NCBI RefSeq assembly: GCF_002914585.1
Contig: NZ_PDDM01000001.1
Location: 310,001 to 374,000 of the forward strand
Direction of reading: 5' to 3'
From: Pseudanabaena sp. BC1403
Lineage (GTDB): Bacteria > Cyanobacteriota > Cyanobacteriia > Pseudanabaenales > Pseudanabaenaceae
DNA length: 64,000 nucleotides
The notes under the pieces are model-generated. The model searched no databases. It was not told the origin of the DNA and saw nothing but the letters and a program-made list of their open reading frames with translations. Below, one piece after another: positions 20,200 through 27,597 of this stretch; within the stretch, counting starts at the first letter, position 1; the number at the start of each line of letters is the position of its first letter. Both the position numbers and the translations under genes were made by a program.

Positions 20200-20994
20200 C
20201 TAGTCTCTACTAATTGATTGCTTGAGAGTTTTGCAAAGTTCAGCGATCGCATGTAAGCCACCATCAGGTTCTGCAAGCTTTCTTACCATCGCACTCCCAA
20301 CGATCGCTCCATCCGCGTTCCAGTCGATTACCTGCTTAGCATGTTCAGGCTGCGAAATACCAAAACCAACAGCGATCGGTTTGTCTGTGATCACCCGCAG
20401 TTGCTCGATCATCGTTTTTACTCCCTTTGCAACTTCGGTACGCACGCCTGTAACACCCGTAGCACTAACTACATAGATAAAGCCTTGTGACTTCTCCGCA
20501 ATCGCTGCTACGCGCTCAGGTGGGCTAGTAGGAGCGATTAACAAAATCACTTCAATCCCAACTTTTTGCGCAGGCTCTAACAAAACATGAGATTCTTCCA
20601 GAGGTAAATCGGGAACAACTAAACCTCTAATCCCTGCTTCATAAATTGTTTGCAAAAACTTTTCTGCACCCATATTCAAAATTGGGTTGTAATAAGTAAA
20701 CAAAATAATTGGCGATCGCAGATTTGGCGCAACAGTTCGCACAACATCTAAAACTTTTTCCAGTGTTGTCCCATTTTGCAAAGCTCTTGTTGCTGCGGCT
20801 TGAATTACGGGACCATCAGCTAATGGATCTGAGTAAGGTACACCAAGCTCGATTATATCCGCACCGTTTTGATCTAAGACCCGCAAAGCTTTTGCTGTTG
20901 TCTCTAAGTTAGGATCGCCAGCCGTAATAAATGGAATGAGCGCGGCTTGCCCTTTAGCTCGCAGTTCTTCAAATCGAGCGGAAACGGATATCAT
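20200..20994 (-). CDS. trpA: Tryptophan synthase alpha chain
   Basis: A 264-residue TIM-barrel protein of normal length. It contains the family motif [18 protein letters not shown], which carries the catalytic Glu and Asp, plus [12 protein letters not shown] near the N-terminus and the phosphate-binding [14 protein letters not shown] and [13 protein letters not shown]. It cleaves indole-3-glycerol phosphate to indole, which passes to TrpB. TrpB is not in the window, as is usual in cyanobacteria where trp genes are scattered. Confidence 0.96.
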   Translation of the reverse strand: MISVSARFEELRAKGQAALIPFITAGDPNLETTAKALRVLDQNGADIIELGVPYSDPLADGPVIQAAATRALQNGTTLEKVLDVVRTVAPNLRSPIILFTYYNPILNMGAEKFLQTIYEAGIRGLVVPDLPLEESHVLLEPAQKVGIEVILLIAPTSPPERVAAIAEKSQGFIYVVSATGVTGVRTEVAKGVKTMIEQLRVITDKPIAVGFGISQPEHAKQVIDWNADGAIVGSAMVRKLAEPDGGLHAIAELCKTLKQSISRD

Positions 20995-21072
20995 GACGTA
21001 AAAATTCCCACAAAGTGTAGTCCCGTATTATAGTAGCGCCTCATGGCTACTTGTTGCTGATCCCCCGCCAAA

Positions 21073-21205
21073 GCAGCAATTCTCATTATGAAACCGATTT
21101 TGGTGTTTCCAGCGCCTTCGGCACTGGAAACACCAAAATCGGTTATTTGAAAGCCCGCCTTTGGCGGGCTTTCAAATAACCGATTTTGATAATGAGAACT
21201 GCTGC
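21073..21205. repeat. Composite palindromic element, copy 1 (MITE-like)
   Basis: A 133-bp element with terminal inverted repeats GCAGCAATTCTCATTAT (21073-21089) and its complement with one mismatch (21189-21205). Inside are two hairpins that share a segment. A (21092-21112) pairs with A' (21124-21144). The A' region plus the next 15 nt (21134-21159) pairs perfectly over 26 bp with 21163-21188, which repeats the A sequence. The two folds are mutually exclusive. It lies between trpA and a small conserved gene and has no coding potential. Confidence 0.8.
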
Positions 21206-21229
21206 CGCCAAAGGCAGGAAATCAAAAAC

Positions 21230-21451
21230 TTATTGCGGTTTGCATTTTCCAGCGCGGATTAGTCCGACTCGTTTAGCGATCGCTTCGCCCTGAGAGGCAA
21301 AAGCACCCCAAGTTTCTAATGAATTTGCGATTTCTTCACTACGATCGCTTTTGACGATCTCGCAAACGCCCGTATCAAGTTTACAAATAAACCATTGCTC
21401 TGAAGCATTGCGATCGCTAGGATCTTGTGAGTTGTCAATTTGAGCAGACAT
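21230..21451 (-). CDS. Small conserved cyanobacterial protein
   Basis: A 73-residue soluble protein with two cysteines and the conserved-looking C-terminal pattern WGAFASQGEAIAKRVGLIRAGKCKPQ split around WFICKLDTGVCEIV. I recognise it as a type seen often in cyanobacteria but know no function for it. It has no membrane helix or signal peptide. A 24-bp perfect hairpin begins 18 bp upstream of its start codon. Confidence 0.65.
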   Translation of the reverse strand: MSAQIDNSQDPSDRNASEQWFICKLDTGVCEIVKSDRSEEIANSLETWGAFASQGEAIAKRVGLIRAGKCKPQ

Positions 21452-21468
21452 AGAATTTATCGTGGTAC

Positions 21469-21525
21469 TAAATTACATAAATACTAGAGTTTTCCAAAGA
21501 CAAACTCTAGTATTTATGTAATTTA
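21469..21525. repeat. 24-bp perfect palindrome between divergent genes
   Basis: Arms 21469-21492 and 21502-21525 with a 9-nt loop. Because it lies upstream of both flanking genes it cannot be a normal terminator; it would form a leader hairpin in the mRNA of the 73-residue protein or act as a DNA palindrome. Confidence 0.75.
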
Positions 21526-21636
21526 ACAGGTTGCATCAAGTCCCTAAACGTAGTAAAAGAAATCATAGATTTGTTAAGCTTTTGTAAGATATAGCAGACC
21601 ACTTAAGAAATCCTAAATAACTACAAACATTAAAAA

Positions 21637-22221
21637 ATGGCGTTAACTATGGCGCAAGTCTTTGGAGAATTCACAGAAAATTTTCCCGAAAGAAGCGAAT
21701 TTTTGGTTCTAGGATTTTCTCCATCATCTTTACCAATCCAGCTACGTTGGAAGACCAATGGGCTTTCGGCTGATTTCCTAGGAGATTATGTCAAGAACTT
21801 TTTCCCTGGTGATACTAGTGCTGCTTTAAACAAACAAACTGAAGTACGTCATGCAGTTAGCTTTGTCGCTAATGAATTGCTGGAAAATGCAATGAAATAT
21901 AGTGATAAAAGTGTAGGACAACCAGTCAATCTAGAAGTGCATCTATTTAGCGATCGCCTAATATTTGTATCAAAAAATAGTGTTTGCCAAGATGCGATCA
22001 CTGATTTTCAGGCTTACTTGCAGAAAATTACCACTAGCGATATTGGTGAAATGTATATAAACCAAGTCGAAAAAAGCTCTGACAATGACGAATCCGAAAG
22101 TTCTGGACTTGGCTATTTGACCATGATCATGGATTATGATGCAGTTCTGGGATGGAAGTTTGAACAGATTTCTGATAAGCCAGCCACAATTGTGACAACA
22201 ATGGTGCAGTTACCCCTATAG
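21637..22221 (+). CDS. HATPase-like regulator (slr1658-type)
   Basis: A 194-residue protein with the traces of a GHKL/anti-sigma-kinase ATPase fold: an N-box-like FVANELLENAMKYSD (about residues 69-83) and a glycine segment ESSGLGYLTMIMDYDA (about 153-168). The canonical G1/G2 boxes are not complete, so ATP binding may be weak. It resembles the Synechocystis slr1658 group, which is usually paired with a STAS-like slr1659 protein; the next gene fits that partner. The pair looks like a partner-switching module, where one protein would bind and hold the other. The target is unknown, with no sigma factor or phosphatase next to it. Confidence 0.65.
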   Translation: MALTMAQVFGEFTENFPERSEFLVLGFSPSSLPIQLRWKTNGLSADFLGDYVKNFFPGDTSAALNKQTEVRHAVSFVANELLENAMKYSDKSVGQPVNLEVHLFSDRLIFVSKNSVCQDAITDFQAYLQKITTSDIGEMYINQVEKSSDNDESESSGLGYLTMIMDYDAVLGWKFEQISDKPATIVTTMVQLPL

Positions 22222-22307
22222 CAAAATATTCAACAAAATTATTAGGTTGATCCCTAGTGACTTTTTTGGGAAATATGAATCAAATTTTTATCAGGAGAAT
22301 TTAAATA

Positions 22308-22652
22308 ATGGAAGTTAAAGGAGATGACTATAGAGTCTGGTATGAACAATCAGATACAGTTATCTATTGCCAAGGATCTTTACGTTTAGCAGGGACAGAA
22401 GAATATGCTCCAATTGTGCAAGTTTTAGAGAATGTCATTGCACAAAGCCCAAAAAAGATCACCTTAAATCTTTGTCAGTTAGAATTTTTAAATAGCTCAG
22501 GTATTAATGTCCTATCCAAATTCGTGATCAAAGTTCGCCAAAAAGAAACAATTAAGATTACTGTGCAAGGTTCTGAAAGTGTTCCTTGGCAAGGGAAATC
22601 CTTAAAAAACTTACAAAGACTGATGCCTGCGCTTAAGTTGGAATGGTTTTGA
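22308..22652 (+). CDS. STAS-like protein (slr1659-type), partner of the upstream HATPase-like gene
   Basis: A 114-residue protein with the alternating strand/helix pattern of STAS/anti-sigma antagonist domains. The segment KKITLNLCQLEFLNSSGINVLSKF matches the region where anti-anti-sigma factors carry their phosphorylated serine (DLSxxxFxDSSGI...); here LNSSGIN keeps the SSGI core. It lies 86 bp after the HATPase-like gene on the same strand and ends 2 bp before a convergent gene. An SD-like AGGAGA precedes the ATG. Confidence 0.7.
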   Translation: MEVKGDDYRVWYEQSDTVIYCQGSLRLAGTEEYAPIVQVLENVIAQSPKKITLNLCQLEFLNSSGINVLSKFVIKVRQKETIKITVQGSESVPWQGKSLKNLQRLMPALKLEWF

Positions 22653-22654
22653 GA

Positions 22655-23143
22655 CTAAGTGGCGATCTCCATAAATTTCACAATAGTTTCTTTGCGAATA
22701 GTCTCTAAAAGGTTTTTGATTAGGTTTGGTGAAACATGACCAGTATCTACTTCTTGACCTGAGACTTGCGACAAAAATGTCAAAATCTGTTTTGGCAGAA
22801 TCAATGTTAATCCATTCTTTAGATGTAGTTCTAATTTACAAACCCCTGTAACTATAGGGTAAATACTGTATTGATTTAATCCATTGATCAACTGTCCGCC
22901 AGCATCGAAATAGCTTAATTGAACATATCGATAGCTTGGGGGAGAACTACCATAACCATAAATTTCTTGTTTGATAAACTCAGAAAGCTTTACTAAGCTA
23001 TTAGCATCTGCAAAGGTCAAACATTTCTCTAATGCTTGTGTTAGTGGCAACCCATCGATCGCTTCTTCCAATTCTAGACGCTCTTCTAATGCGGCTAGGA
23101 TATTGTCTAGGCTAAAGGGAATTTGAGCTTCGAGAACTGACAT
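22655..23143 (-). CDS. AbiTii-like domain protein
   Basis: I chose ATG 23143 (162 residues, MSVLEAQIPF start); a longer frame to 23284 would begin inside a palindrome and encode an unlikely N-terminus. Residues about 5-75 resemble the AbiTii domain: an early helical part, then ALEKCLTFADANSLVKLSEF, then IKQEIYGYGSSPPSYRYVQL, matching the WinxElxGY...PxYR pattern. The C-terminal part has no recognised domain. AbiTii occurs in phage-abortive-infection and other accessory contexts, but here there is no obvious partner, so a defence role is only possible. Confidence 0.6.
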   Translation of the reverse strand: MSVLEAQIPFSLDNILAALEERLELEEAIDGLPLTQALEKCLTFADANSLVKLSEFIKQEIYGYGSSPPSYRYVQLSYFDAGGQLINGLNQYSIYPIVTGVCKLELHLKNGLTLILPKQILTFLSQVSGQEVDTGHVSPNLIKNLLETIRKETIVKFMEIAT

Positions 23144-23237
23144 GATGATTCGCAATGATAAAGCTATCTTTAGTAAAATTAGGACATAAAACTCAGAAAG
23201 TAAAGTCAAATGCTGGACATTACAACAATTATAATTT

Positions 23238-23296
23238 TCAAAAAGGATTTTGATGAAAGTTTGCCGACAACGAGATTTCATCAAAATCCTTTTTGA
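23238..23296. repeat. 21-bp perfect inverted repeat
   Basis: Arms 23238-23258 and 23276-23296 with a 17-nt loop. It lies upstream of the AbiTii-like gene and next to the half element at 23348-23402, so the intergenic region is almost entirely palindromic. Confidence 0.7.
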
Positions 23297-23347
23297 GGTT
23301 TCCAGCGATTGCGATGCTAAAAATCTTCATAACTAATTCAAATTATG

Positions 23348-23402
23348 AAACCGATTTTGGTGTTTCCAGCGCCGAAGGCGCTGGAAACACCAAAATCGGT
23401 TT
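23348..23402. repeat. Half copy of the composite palindromic element
   Basis: Perfect 26-bp arms (23348-23373 and 23377-23402) with a GAA loop closed by GCC/GGC. The arm sequence is the same as hairpin A of the element at 21.1 kb (AACCGATTTTGGTG core), but the second hairpin is missing. It lies about 60 bp upstream of the CobW start. Confidence 0.8.
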
Positions 23403-23461
23403 TGATGAGCTATGTGACGATCAGCTAAAATGATAATCAAAGTTATTCTTGCCTAAAGTCC

Positions 23462-24577
23462 ATGCTCACTTCCGATCGCATTGTTAAACAAGAAATTACA
23501 CCAGATTTTATTGATGTAGATGTCCCCAAACGCGGGATGCCAGTTACGATCATTACAGGTTTTTTAGGCAGTGGTAAGACCACCTTGCTCAATCACATTT
23601 TACAAAACCAACAGGATTTGAAGGTCGCGGTTTTAGTAAATGAGTTTGGCGATATCAACATCGATAGTCAATTGTTAGTTTCAGTCGATGAAAACATGAT
23701 GGAACTAAGCAATGGCTGTATTTGCTGCACCATCAATGATGGTCTAGTTAATGCGGTTTATAGTATCCTTGAAAAAGGCGATCGCATTGATTACATGATT
23801 GTCGAAACTACTGGCGTAGCCGATCCTTTACCGATCGCCTTAACATTCTTAGGCACTGAGCTACAGCATTTAACTCGTCTTGATTCGATTTTGACAGTTG
23901 TTGACTCTGAAGCTTTTACATCTGACCATTTCAATAGTGATGCTGCCTATGCTCAAATCATGTATGGCGATATTATTATTCTTAATAAAACCGATCTAGT
24001 TCCCGAAGAAAAGCTACAAGAGCTGGAAACTTACATTCACAAAACCAAGACTAAAGCCAGAATTTTGCGATCGCATTTAGGAGTTGTCCCATTACCGCTA
24101 ATTCTGGATATTCAGATCGACCAATCAGCGATCGCTGCTACCAAAGAGTCTAGCCAACAGGCTGATCATCACGAGCATGACGAGCACGCCCACCACGACC
24201 ACGACCACGCTCATGCCCATGAACACAGCCACGATGCCAATTGCCAACATGATCATCACGACCATGATCATCATCACCATTCTAATCACCTCGAAAACGA
24301 CGGATTTATCTCAATTTCATTTCAAAGCGATCGCGCTTTTGATCTTGATAAATTTCAAAACTTTCTGGACAAGCAATTACCAATCGATGTTTTCCGTGCC
24401 AAGGGTATTTTATGGTTCGCTAATATCGACAGCCGCTATGTCTTTCAACTCAGTGGCAAACGCTATGAACTCAAAACTGACGATCGCGGCAAATCTTTAA
24501 ATAATCAACTGGTGATCATTGGGCGCAATTTACATCGTGAAGAGCTACTAGCAAAGCTTACAGATTGTCTTGCCTAA
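23462..24577 (+). CDS. CobW/COG0523 GTPase, zinc-chaperone type
   Basis: A 371-residue G3E GTPase. It has Walker A GFLGSGKT (33-40), the family metal-binding motif GCICC (Cys86, Cys88, Cys89), the Mg/switch region VETTGVADP and the guanine-specificity motif NKTD. A histidine/aspartate-rich stretch (about 238-278) with more than 20 histidines lies before the CobW C-terminal domain. In this family the protein transfers zinc or another metal to client enzymes at the cost of GTP; the His-rich insert suggests metal storage or sensing. No Zur box or zinc enzyme is visible next to it. Two hairpin terminators follow. Confidence 0.88.
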   Translation: MLTSDRIVKQEITPDFIDVDVPKRGMPVTIITGFLGSGKTTLLNHILQNQQDLKVAVLVNEFGDINIDSQLLVSVDENMMELSNGCICCTINDGLVNAVYSILEKGDRIDYMIVETTGVADPLPIALTFLGTELQHLTRLDSILTVVDSEAFTSDHFNSDAAYAQIMYGDIIILNKTDLVPEEKLQELETYIHKTKTKARILRSHLGVVPLPLILDIQIDQSAIAATKESSQQADHHEHDEHAHHDHDHAHAHEHSHDANCQHDHHDHDHHHHSNHLENDGFISISFQSDRAFDLDKFQNFLDKQLPIDVFRAKGILWFANIDSRYVFQLSGKRYELKTDDRGKSLNNQLVIIGRNLHREELLAKLTDCLA

Positions 24578-24580
24578 ATC

Positions 24581-24609
24581 AGGCAATAATGAGCGGCTCA
24601 TTATTGCCT
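24581..24609 (+). terminator. Terminator hairpin after CobW
   Basis: 13-bp perfect stem (24581-24593 and 24597-24609) with loop CGG, 3 bp after the CobW stop codon. No long T tract follows immediately, but a second hairpin with T7 is found 11 bp later. Confidence 0.6.
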
Positions 24610-24620
24610 CTTAAGGACTA

Positions 24621-24648
24621 AAAAAAGCACCTTTACTGGTGCTTTTTT
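24621..24648. terminator. Bidirectional terminator between CobW and thioredoxin
   Basis: Stem of 11 bp with A6 on one side and T7 on the other (24621-24631 and 24638-24648). It serves convergent genes. Confidence 0.8.
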
Positions 24649-24651
24649 TGA

Positions 24652-24969
24652 TTAGGCGTGAACAGCTATGCGATCGCATAATTGATCGGCTTGAATTACC
24701 CCCTCAACTCGATCAACAGGTGCTCCATCCTTAAACAGAACCAATGTTGGCAAAGCGTAAACCTTATACTGAGAAGCGAGATCGGGATAATTATCAGTAT
24801 TGATCTTCACAATCTGAACTTTGTCTTTCATCTTTTCACTAACCTTGTCCAAAATTCCTGTCATAAGCTGGCAGGGACCACACCAAGGTGCATAAAAGTC
24901 AACAAGTACAGGCAATTCTGAACTTTCCAACAATTCGTCAAAACTACCAAACTGCTTTTTTACTGACAT
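24652..24969 (-). CDS. trxA: Thioredoxin
   Basis: The start MSVKKQFGSF at 24969 (105 residues) is preferred over an upstream ATG because it is preceded by AGGAGA at suitable spacing and gives normal thioredoxin length. The active site is WCGPC in VDFYAPWCGPCQLM, and the cis-proline is in YALPTLVLF. It is a cytoplasmic disulfide reductase that receives electrons from ferredoxin- or NADPH-thioredoxin reductase. The exact subtype (m, x or y) cannot be assigned with confidence; the symbol is generic. Confidence 0.92.
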   Translation of the reverse strand: MSVKKQFGSFDELLESSELPVLVDFYAPWCGPCQLMTGILDKVSEKMKDKVQIVKINTDNYPDLASQYKVYALPTLVLFKDGAPVDRVEGVIQADQLCDRIAVHA

Positions 24970-25047
24970 GTGCCGATCTCTCCTATAAAAACTCAATTCT
25001 ATAACAATTGCCATAAAAGTAGTAGAGCTACAATGCGTCCCCAGATA

Positions 25048-25171
25048 TCCTCATCATGAATCCTATTTTTGGGGTTACTTCACTTTTGGTGCAGCAAACC
25101 CAAAAATAGGTCTTAATTGAAAGTCTGCCTTCGGCAGACTTTCAATTAAGACCTATTTTGATAATGCGAAT
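25048..25171. repeat. Composite palindromic element, copy 2 (diverged)
   Basis: Same architecture as the 21.1-kb element. Hairpin A uses CCTATTTTTGG and CCCAAAAATAGG. The long second stem (about 25101-25162), with a TTC loop at 25130-25132, pairs AAAATAGG-type sequence with CCTATTTT and is followed by GATAATGCGAATT at the right end. The core octamer differs from copy 1, but all three A/A'/A segments changed together, keeping the pairing. It lies in the leader between thioredoxin and efp. Confidence 0.75.
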
Positions 25172-25272
25172 TGCAGATGCGTCCCACCTGCTTTTATATT
25201 GGTTTTAATATTTTTTGTCGCAAAGGTTACATCGCTAAGCTAAAATTGTCACTGGCTATTACTCAACCTGCA

Positions 25273-25833
25273 ATGATCTCTAGTAACGATTTTCGACCCG
25301 GTGTAACAATTGAACTTGATGGCGAAGTGTGGCGTGTAGTTGAATTTTTACACGTAAAGCCAGGCAAAGGTTCCGCATTTGTTCGCACCACACTAAAAAG
25401 CGCCATGACGGGTAAAACATTAGAAAAGACCTTTAGAGCTGGCGAGACACTCCCTCAAGCGGTTCTAGAAAAAAGCTCAATGCAGCATACCTATAAAGAA
25501 GGCGATGATTATGTCTTTATGGATATGCAGAGCTTTGACGAAGCCACGTTGACTACTTCCCAGATTGGTACTCGTGTCAAGTACATCAAAGAAGGCATGG
25601 AAGTCAATGTCGTACGCTGGGGTGAACGAATCATTGAAGTAGAATTGCCCAACACGGTCGTCCTCGAAGTGATCGAAACCGATCCAGGCTTAAAGGGTGA
25701 CACTGCCACGGGCGGCAGCAAATCTGCAAAGGTGGAAACTGGCGCATCAATCAATGTTCCTCTATTTGTGAATATTGGCGATCGCATCAAAATTGATACT
25801 CGTGAAGACACGTATTTGGGGCGTGAAAATTAG
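25273..25833 (+). CDS. efp: Elongation factor P
   Basis: Starting at ATG 25273 gives [20 protein letters not shown] and 186 residues, the standard EF-P length; the longer frame from 25171 runs into the palindromic element and is rejected. The tip of domain I is [12 protein letters not shown], with Lys at the position that is modified in many bacteria, and domain III ends with [16 protein letters not shown] relieves ribosome stalling at polyproline. It is followed directly by accB, whose start codon touches the efp stop codon, an arrangement well known in cyanobacteria. Confidence 0.95.
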   Translation: MISSNDFRPGVTIELDGEVWRVVEFLHVKPGKGSAFVRTTLKSAMTGKTLEKTFRAGETLPQAVLEKSSMQHTYKEGDDYVFMDMQSFDEATLTTSQIGTRVKYIKEGMEVNVVRWGERIIEVELPNTVVLEVIETDPGLKGDTATGGSKSAKVETGASINVPLFVNIGDRIKIDTREDTYLGREN

Positions 25834-26322
25834 GTGGAATTTAGCTTAGAGCAAGTGCGTGAACTAGTCACGATTCTAAATAAGACTGATATTACCGAAC
25901 TGACTCTAGAATCAGGCGATGTCCGTCTGAGTATCCGTAAAAGCGAAAATAGATATTCTGCAACTGCGGCAATGCCAACTCCTGCCGTTGTCTCCGCAAT
26001 GTCATCAACTGCGATCGAGAACACTGCCACAAACACTGTGGCACATACCACCACGATCGCCGATTCTCTTCCTTCCAAAAAGCTGATCGAAATTACGTCG
26101 CCTATGGTTGGTACTTTCTATCGCTCTCCAGGCCCTGACGAATCTCCATTTATCGAGATTGGCGATACAGTCAAAAAAGGTCACACAGTTTGCATCATCG
26201 AAGCAATGAAGCTAATGAATGAGATCGAATCTGAAGCTTCTGGCAAAATCGTAGAAATTCTAGTGGAAAATACTCAACCAGTTGAGTATGGTCAAGTTTT
26301 AATGCGAATCGAAGCAAATTAA
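25834..26322 (+). CDS. accB: Biotin carboxyl carrier protein of acetyl-CoA carboxylase
   Basis: A 162-residue protein with GTG start immediately after the efp stop (TAG GTG), so translation is probably coupled. The N-terminal helical part ([19 protein letters not shown]) and a flexible Ala/Thr-rich linker lead to the biotinyl domain, with the biotinylation site EAMKLMNE (Lys near residue 128) and the thumb-like [18 protein letters not shown]. It carries carboxybiotin between AccC and AccAD in fatty acid synthesis. A 27-bp hairpin terminates the operon. Confidence 0.95.
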   Translation: MEFSLEQVRELVTILNKTDITELTLESGDVRLSIRKSENRYSATAAMPTPAVVSAMSSTAIENTATNTVAHTTTIADSLPSKKLIEITSPMVGTFYRSPGPDESPFIEIGDTVKKGHTVCIIEAMKLMNEIESEASGKIVEILVENTQPVEYGQVLMRIEAN

Positions 26323-26329
26323 ACAATAG

Positions 26330-26386
26330 ACTCTTTAGACATAGAAAAGGCGGCACAAAGTGCCGCCTTTTCTATGTCTAAAGAGT
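26330..26386. terminator. 27-bp perfect hairpin ending the efp-accB operon
   Basis: Arms 26330-26356 and 26360-26386 with an AAA loop closed by GCAC/GTGC. It begins 8 bp after the accB stop codon. Confidence 0.85.
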
Positions 26387-26480
26387 AAATGGAAAGCACA
26401 CCTAAGAGATATTGCCTTTAATTGTAAACAATTGTTAAGATATCTACATCAAACATCAAGTAACTTCTTCAGAGGAAACA

Positions 26481-26717
26481 ATGGAAACCAAATTTGACTT
26501 TAATGGCAAAAATCTTTTTACCCCAATCGCCTTTCGCGAAGACTTCAATCAGTTTGCTCGCTTAAGTGAAACTCAAGCTTGGTCAATGTTCTTTACAGCA
26601 AGTCGCGAAGACAATGCGTTGGGATTTAGTAAAAGCACAGGAAAATTTTGGACAGGGCTAGTTATTGCCACAGTTGTCGAAGCAATTCTTGGCGCTACTA
26701 TTTTTCATGTTTCTTAA
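26481..26717 (+). CDS. Small single-helix protein, weakly Hlip-like
   Basis: A 78-residue protein with one C-terminal membrane helix (about 54-76, FWTGLVIATVVEAILGATIF) and a soluble N-terminal part. The layout, with LGF before the helix and VVEAILG inside it, recalls high-light-inducible proteins, but the chlorophyll-binding ExxNGR-type residues of that family are not present. AGAGGAAACA precedes the ATG, a good ribosome-binding site. I call it Hlip-like by shape only. A thylakoid location is plausible but not shown. Confidence 0.5.
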   Translation: METKFDFNGKNLFTPIAFREDFNQFARLSETQAWSMFFTASREDNALGFSKSTGKFWTGLVIATVVEAILGATIFHVS

Positions 26718-26787
26718 AATGACTGTTGCTGCTCAAATCTTGATACCGTCAACCTGTGAGGCAATCAAGATTTGCTTCCTTGATCTA

Positions 26788-27324
26788 TTAAGCTTTACGA
26801 ACATTTTTGATCAACCAATTAAATTTTGCTTCGGCTAGTTCTAAGTTGCCAATCATAGACTGACCAAATCCACTAAGTTGCGATTCTAGCTCATCTAGAT
26901 CATAGCCATAGCCAAGTCGGCTAACTGTCCCACGTAGGCGATCAGAAAGACAAAGACAAATGGCGCGATAAAATCGCGATGCAAAATTTATATCCTGTTG
27001 AAGTTTTGACAAGAGTTGAACTCTTGGTATTGATAATACGACGCATTCTTCTAGCGATCGCACACTAGCAAGAGGGGGTCTAGTGTCAATAAAAGATACT
27101 TCGCCAACGATTTCTCCTTCAGAAATTTTGGCAAGTTCTTTGTGATCTTGGGATTCGATAGCTACACTGAACGATCCGCTCACAACAATATATAGAGCTT
27201 CACTGATTTGACCTTCTCGAATCAGTAAGCGTTCAGGGGCAATTGTCTCGCTTTTTCCTTTCTGCACAAGCCAGTCAAGGTCACTATTATTGAGTTCGCT
27301 AAAGAAAAGCAAAATTTTCTTCAC
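26788..27324 (-). CDS. Cyclic-nucleotide-binding-domain protein without DNA-binding domain
   Basis: A 178-residue protein whose first 120 residues are a cNMP-binding beta-roll (LIREGQISEALYIVVSGSFSV, then GEIVGEVSFIDTRPPLASVRS). In the phosphate-binding cassette the Arg that binds the cyclic phosphate in CAP is Leu here (PPLAS), so canonical cAMP binding is doubtful. The remaining 58 residues are helical and lack a winged helix. It may regulate a partner protein rather than DNA. A cyclase is encoded about 16 kb away but no direct link can be inferred. Confidence 0.75.
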   Translation of the reverse strand: MKKILLFFSELNNSDLDWLVQKGKSETIAPERLLIREGQISEALYIVVSGSFSVAIESQDHKELAKISEGEIVGEVSFIDTRPPLASVRSLEECVVLSIPRVQLLSKLQQDINFASRFYRAICLCLSDRLRGTVSRLGYGYDLDELESQLSGFGQSMIGNLELAEAKFNWLIKNVRKA

Positions 27325-27384
27325 ATTTAACCTCGTTTACGGGATAAGACTTAAGAAGTCATATTCTTGCAGATTCTTTCTTGA

Positions 27385-27451
27385 AAATAGTAATGCTAAT
27401 TAAAAAATTTAAGAAATAACATTTTAAATTTTTTAATTAGCATTACTATTT
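27385..27451. repeat. 28-bp perfect AT-rich palindrome
   Basis: Arms 27385-27412 and 27424-27451 with an 11-nt loop, in the leader region of the cNMP-domain gene. It is separate from the pgi terminator that follows. Confidence 0.75.
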
Positions 27452-27542
27452 CGTTTGTGAGTCCAAATTATTGATGAGTGACTACCTCTCGGTGCAGTCT
27501 CTCATAAGTAATTTAATATTTCTATAGATATCTCAATAATAA

Positions 27543-27595
27543 TTAAGGCATAAGATAAAGGCGGCGCATAGCGCCGCCTTTATCTTATGCCTTAA
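27543..27595. terminator. 25-bp perfect hairpin terminating pgi
   Basis: Arms 27543-27567 and 27571-27595 with an ATA loop closed by GGCGC/GCGCC. It starts 2 bp after the minus-strand pgi stop codon. Confidence 0.85.
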
Positions 27596-27597
27596 AA

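Noticed and set aside
23144-23284. N-terminal extension of the AbiTii-like gene
   Set aside because: The extra 47 codons run through a palindrome and encode an unlikely peptide; ATG 23143 gives a domain-complete protein.
24177-24500. Threonine/methionine-rich frame inside the CobW gene
   Set aside because: It is the shadow of the histidine-rich repeat of CobW read in another frame.
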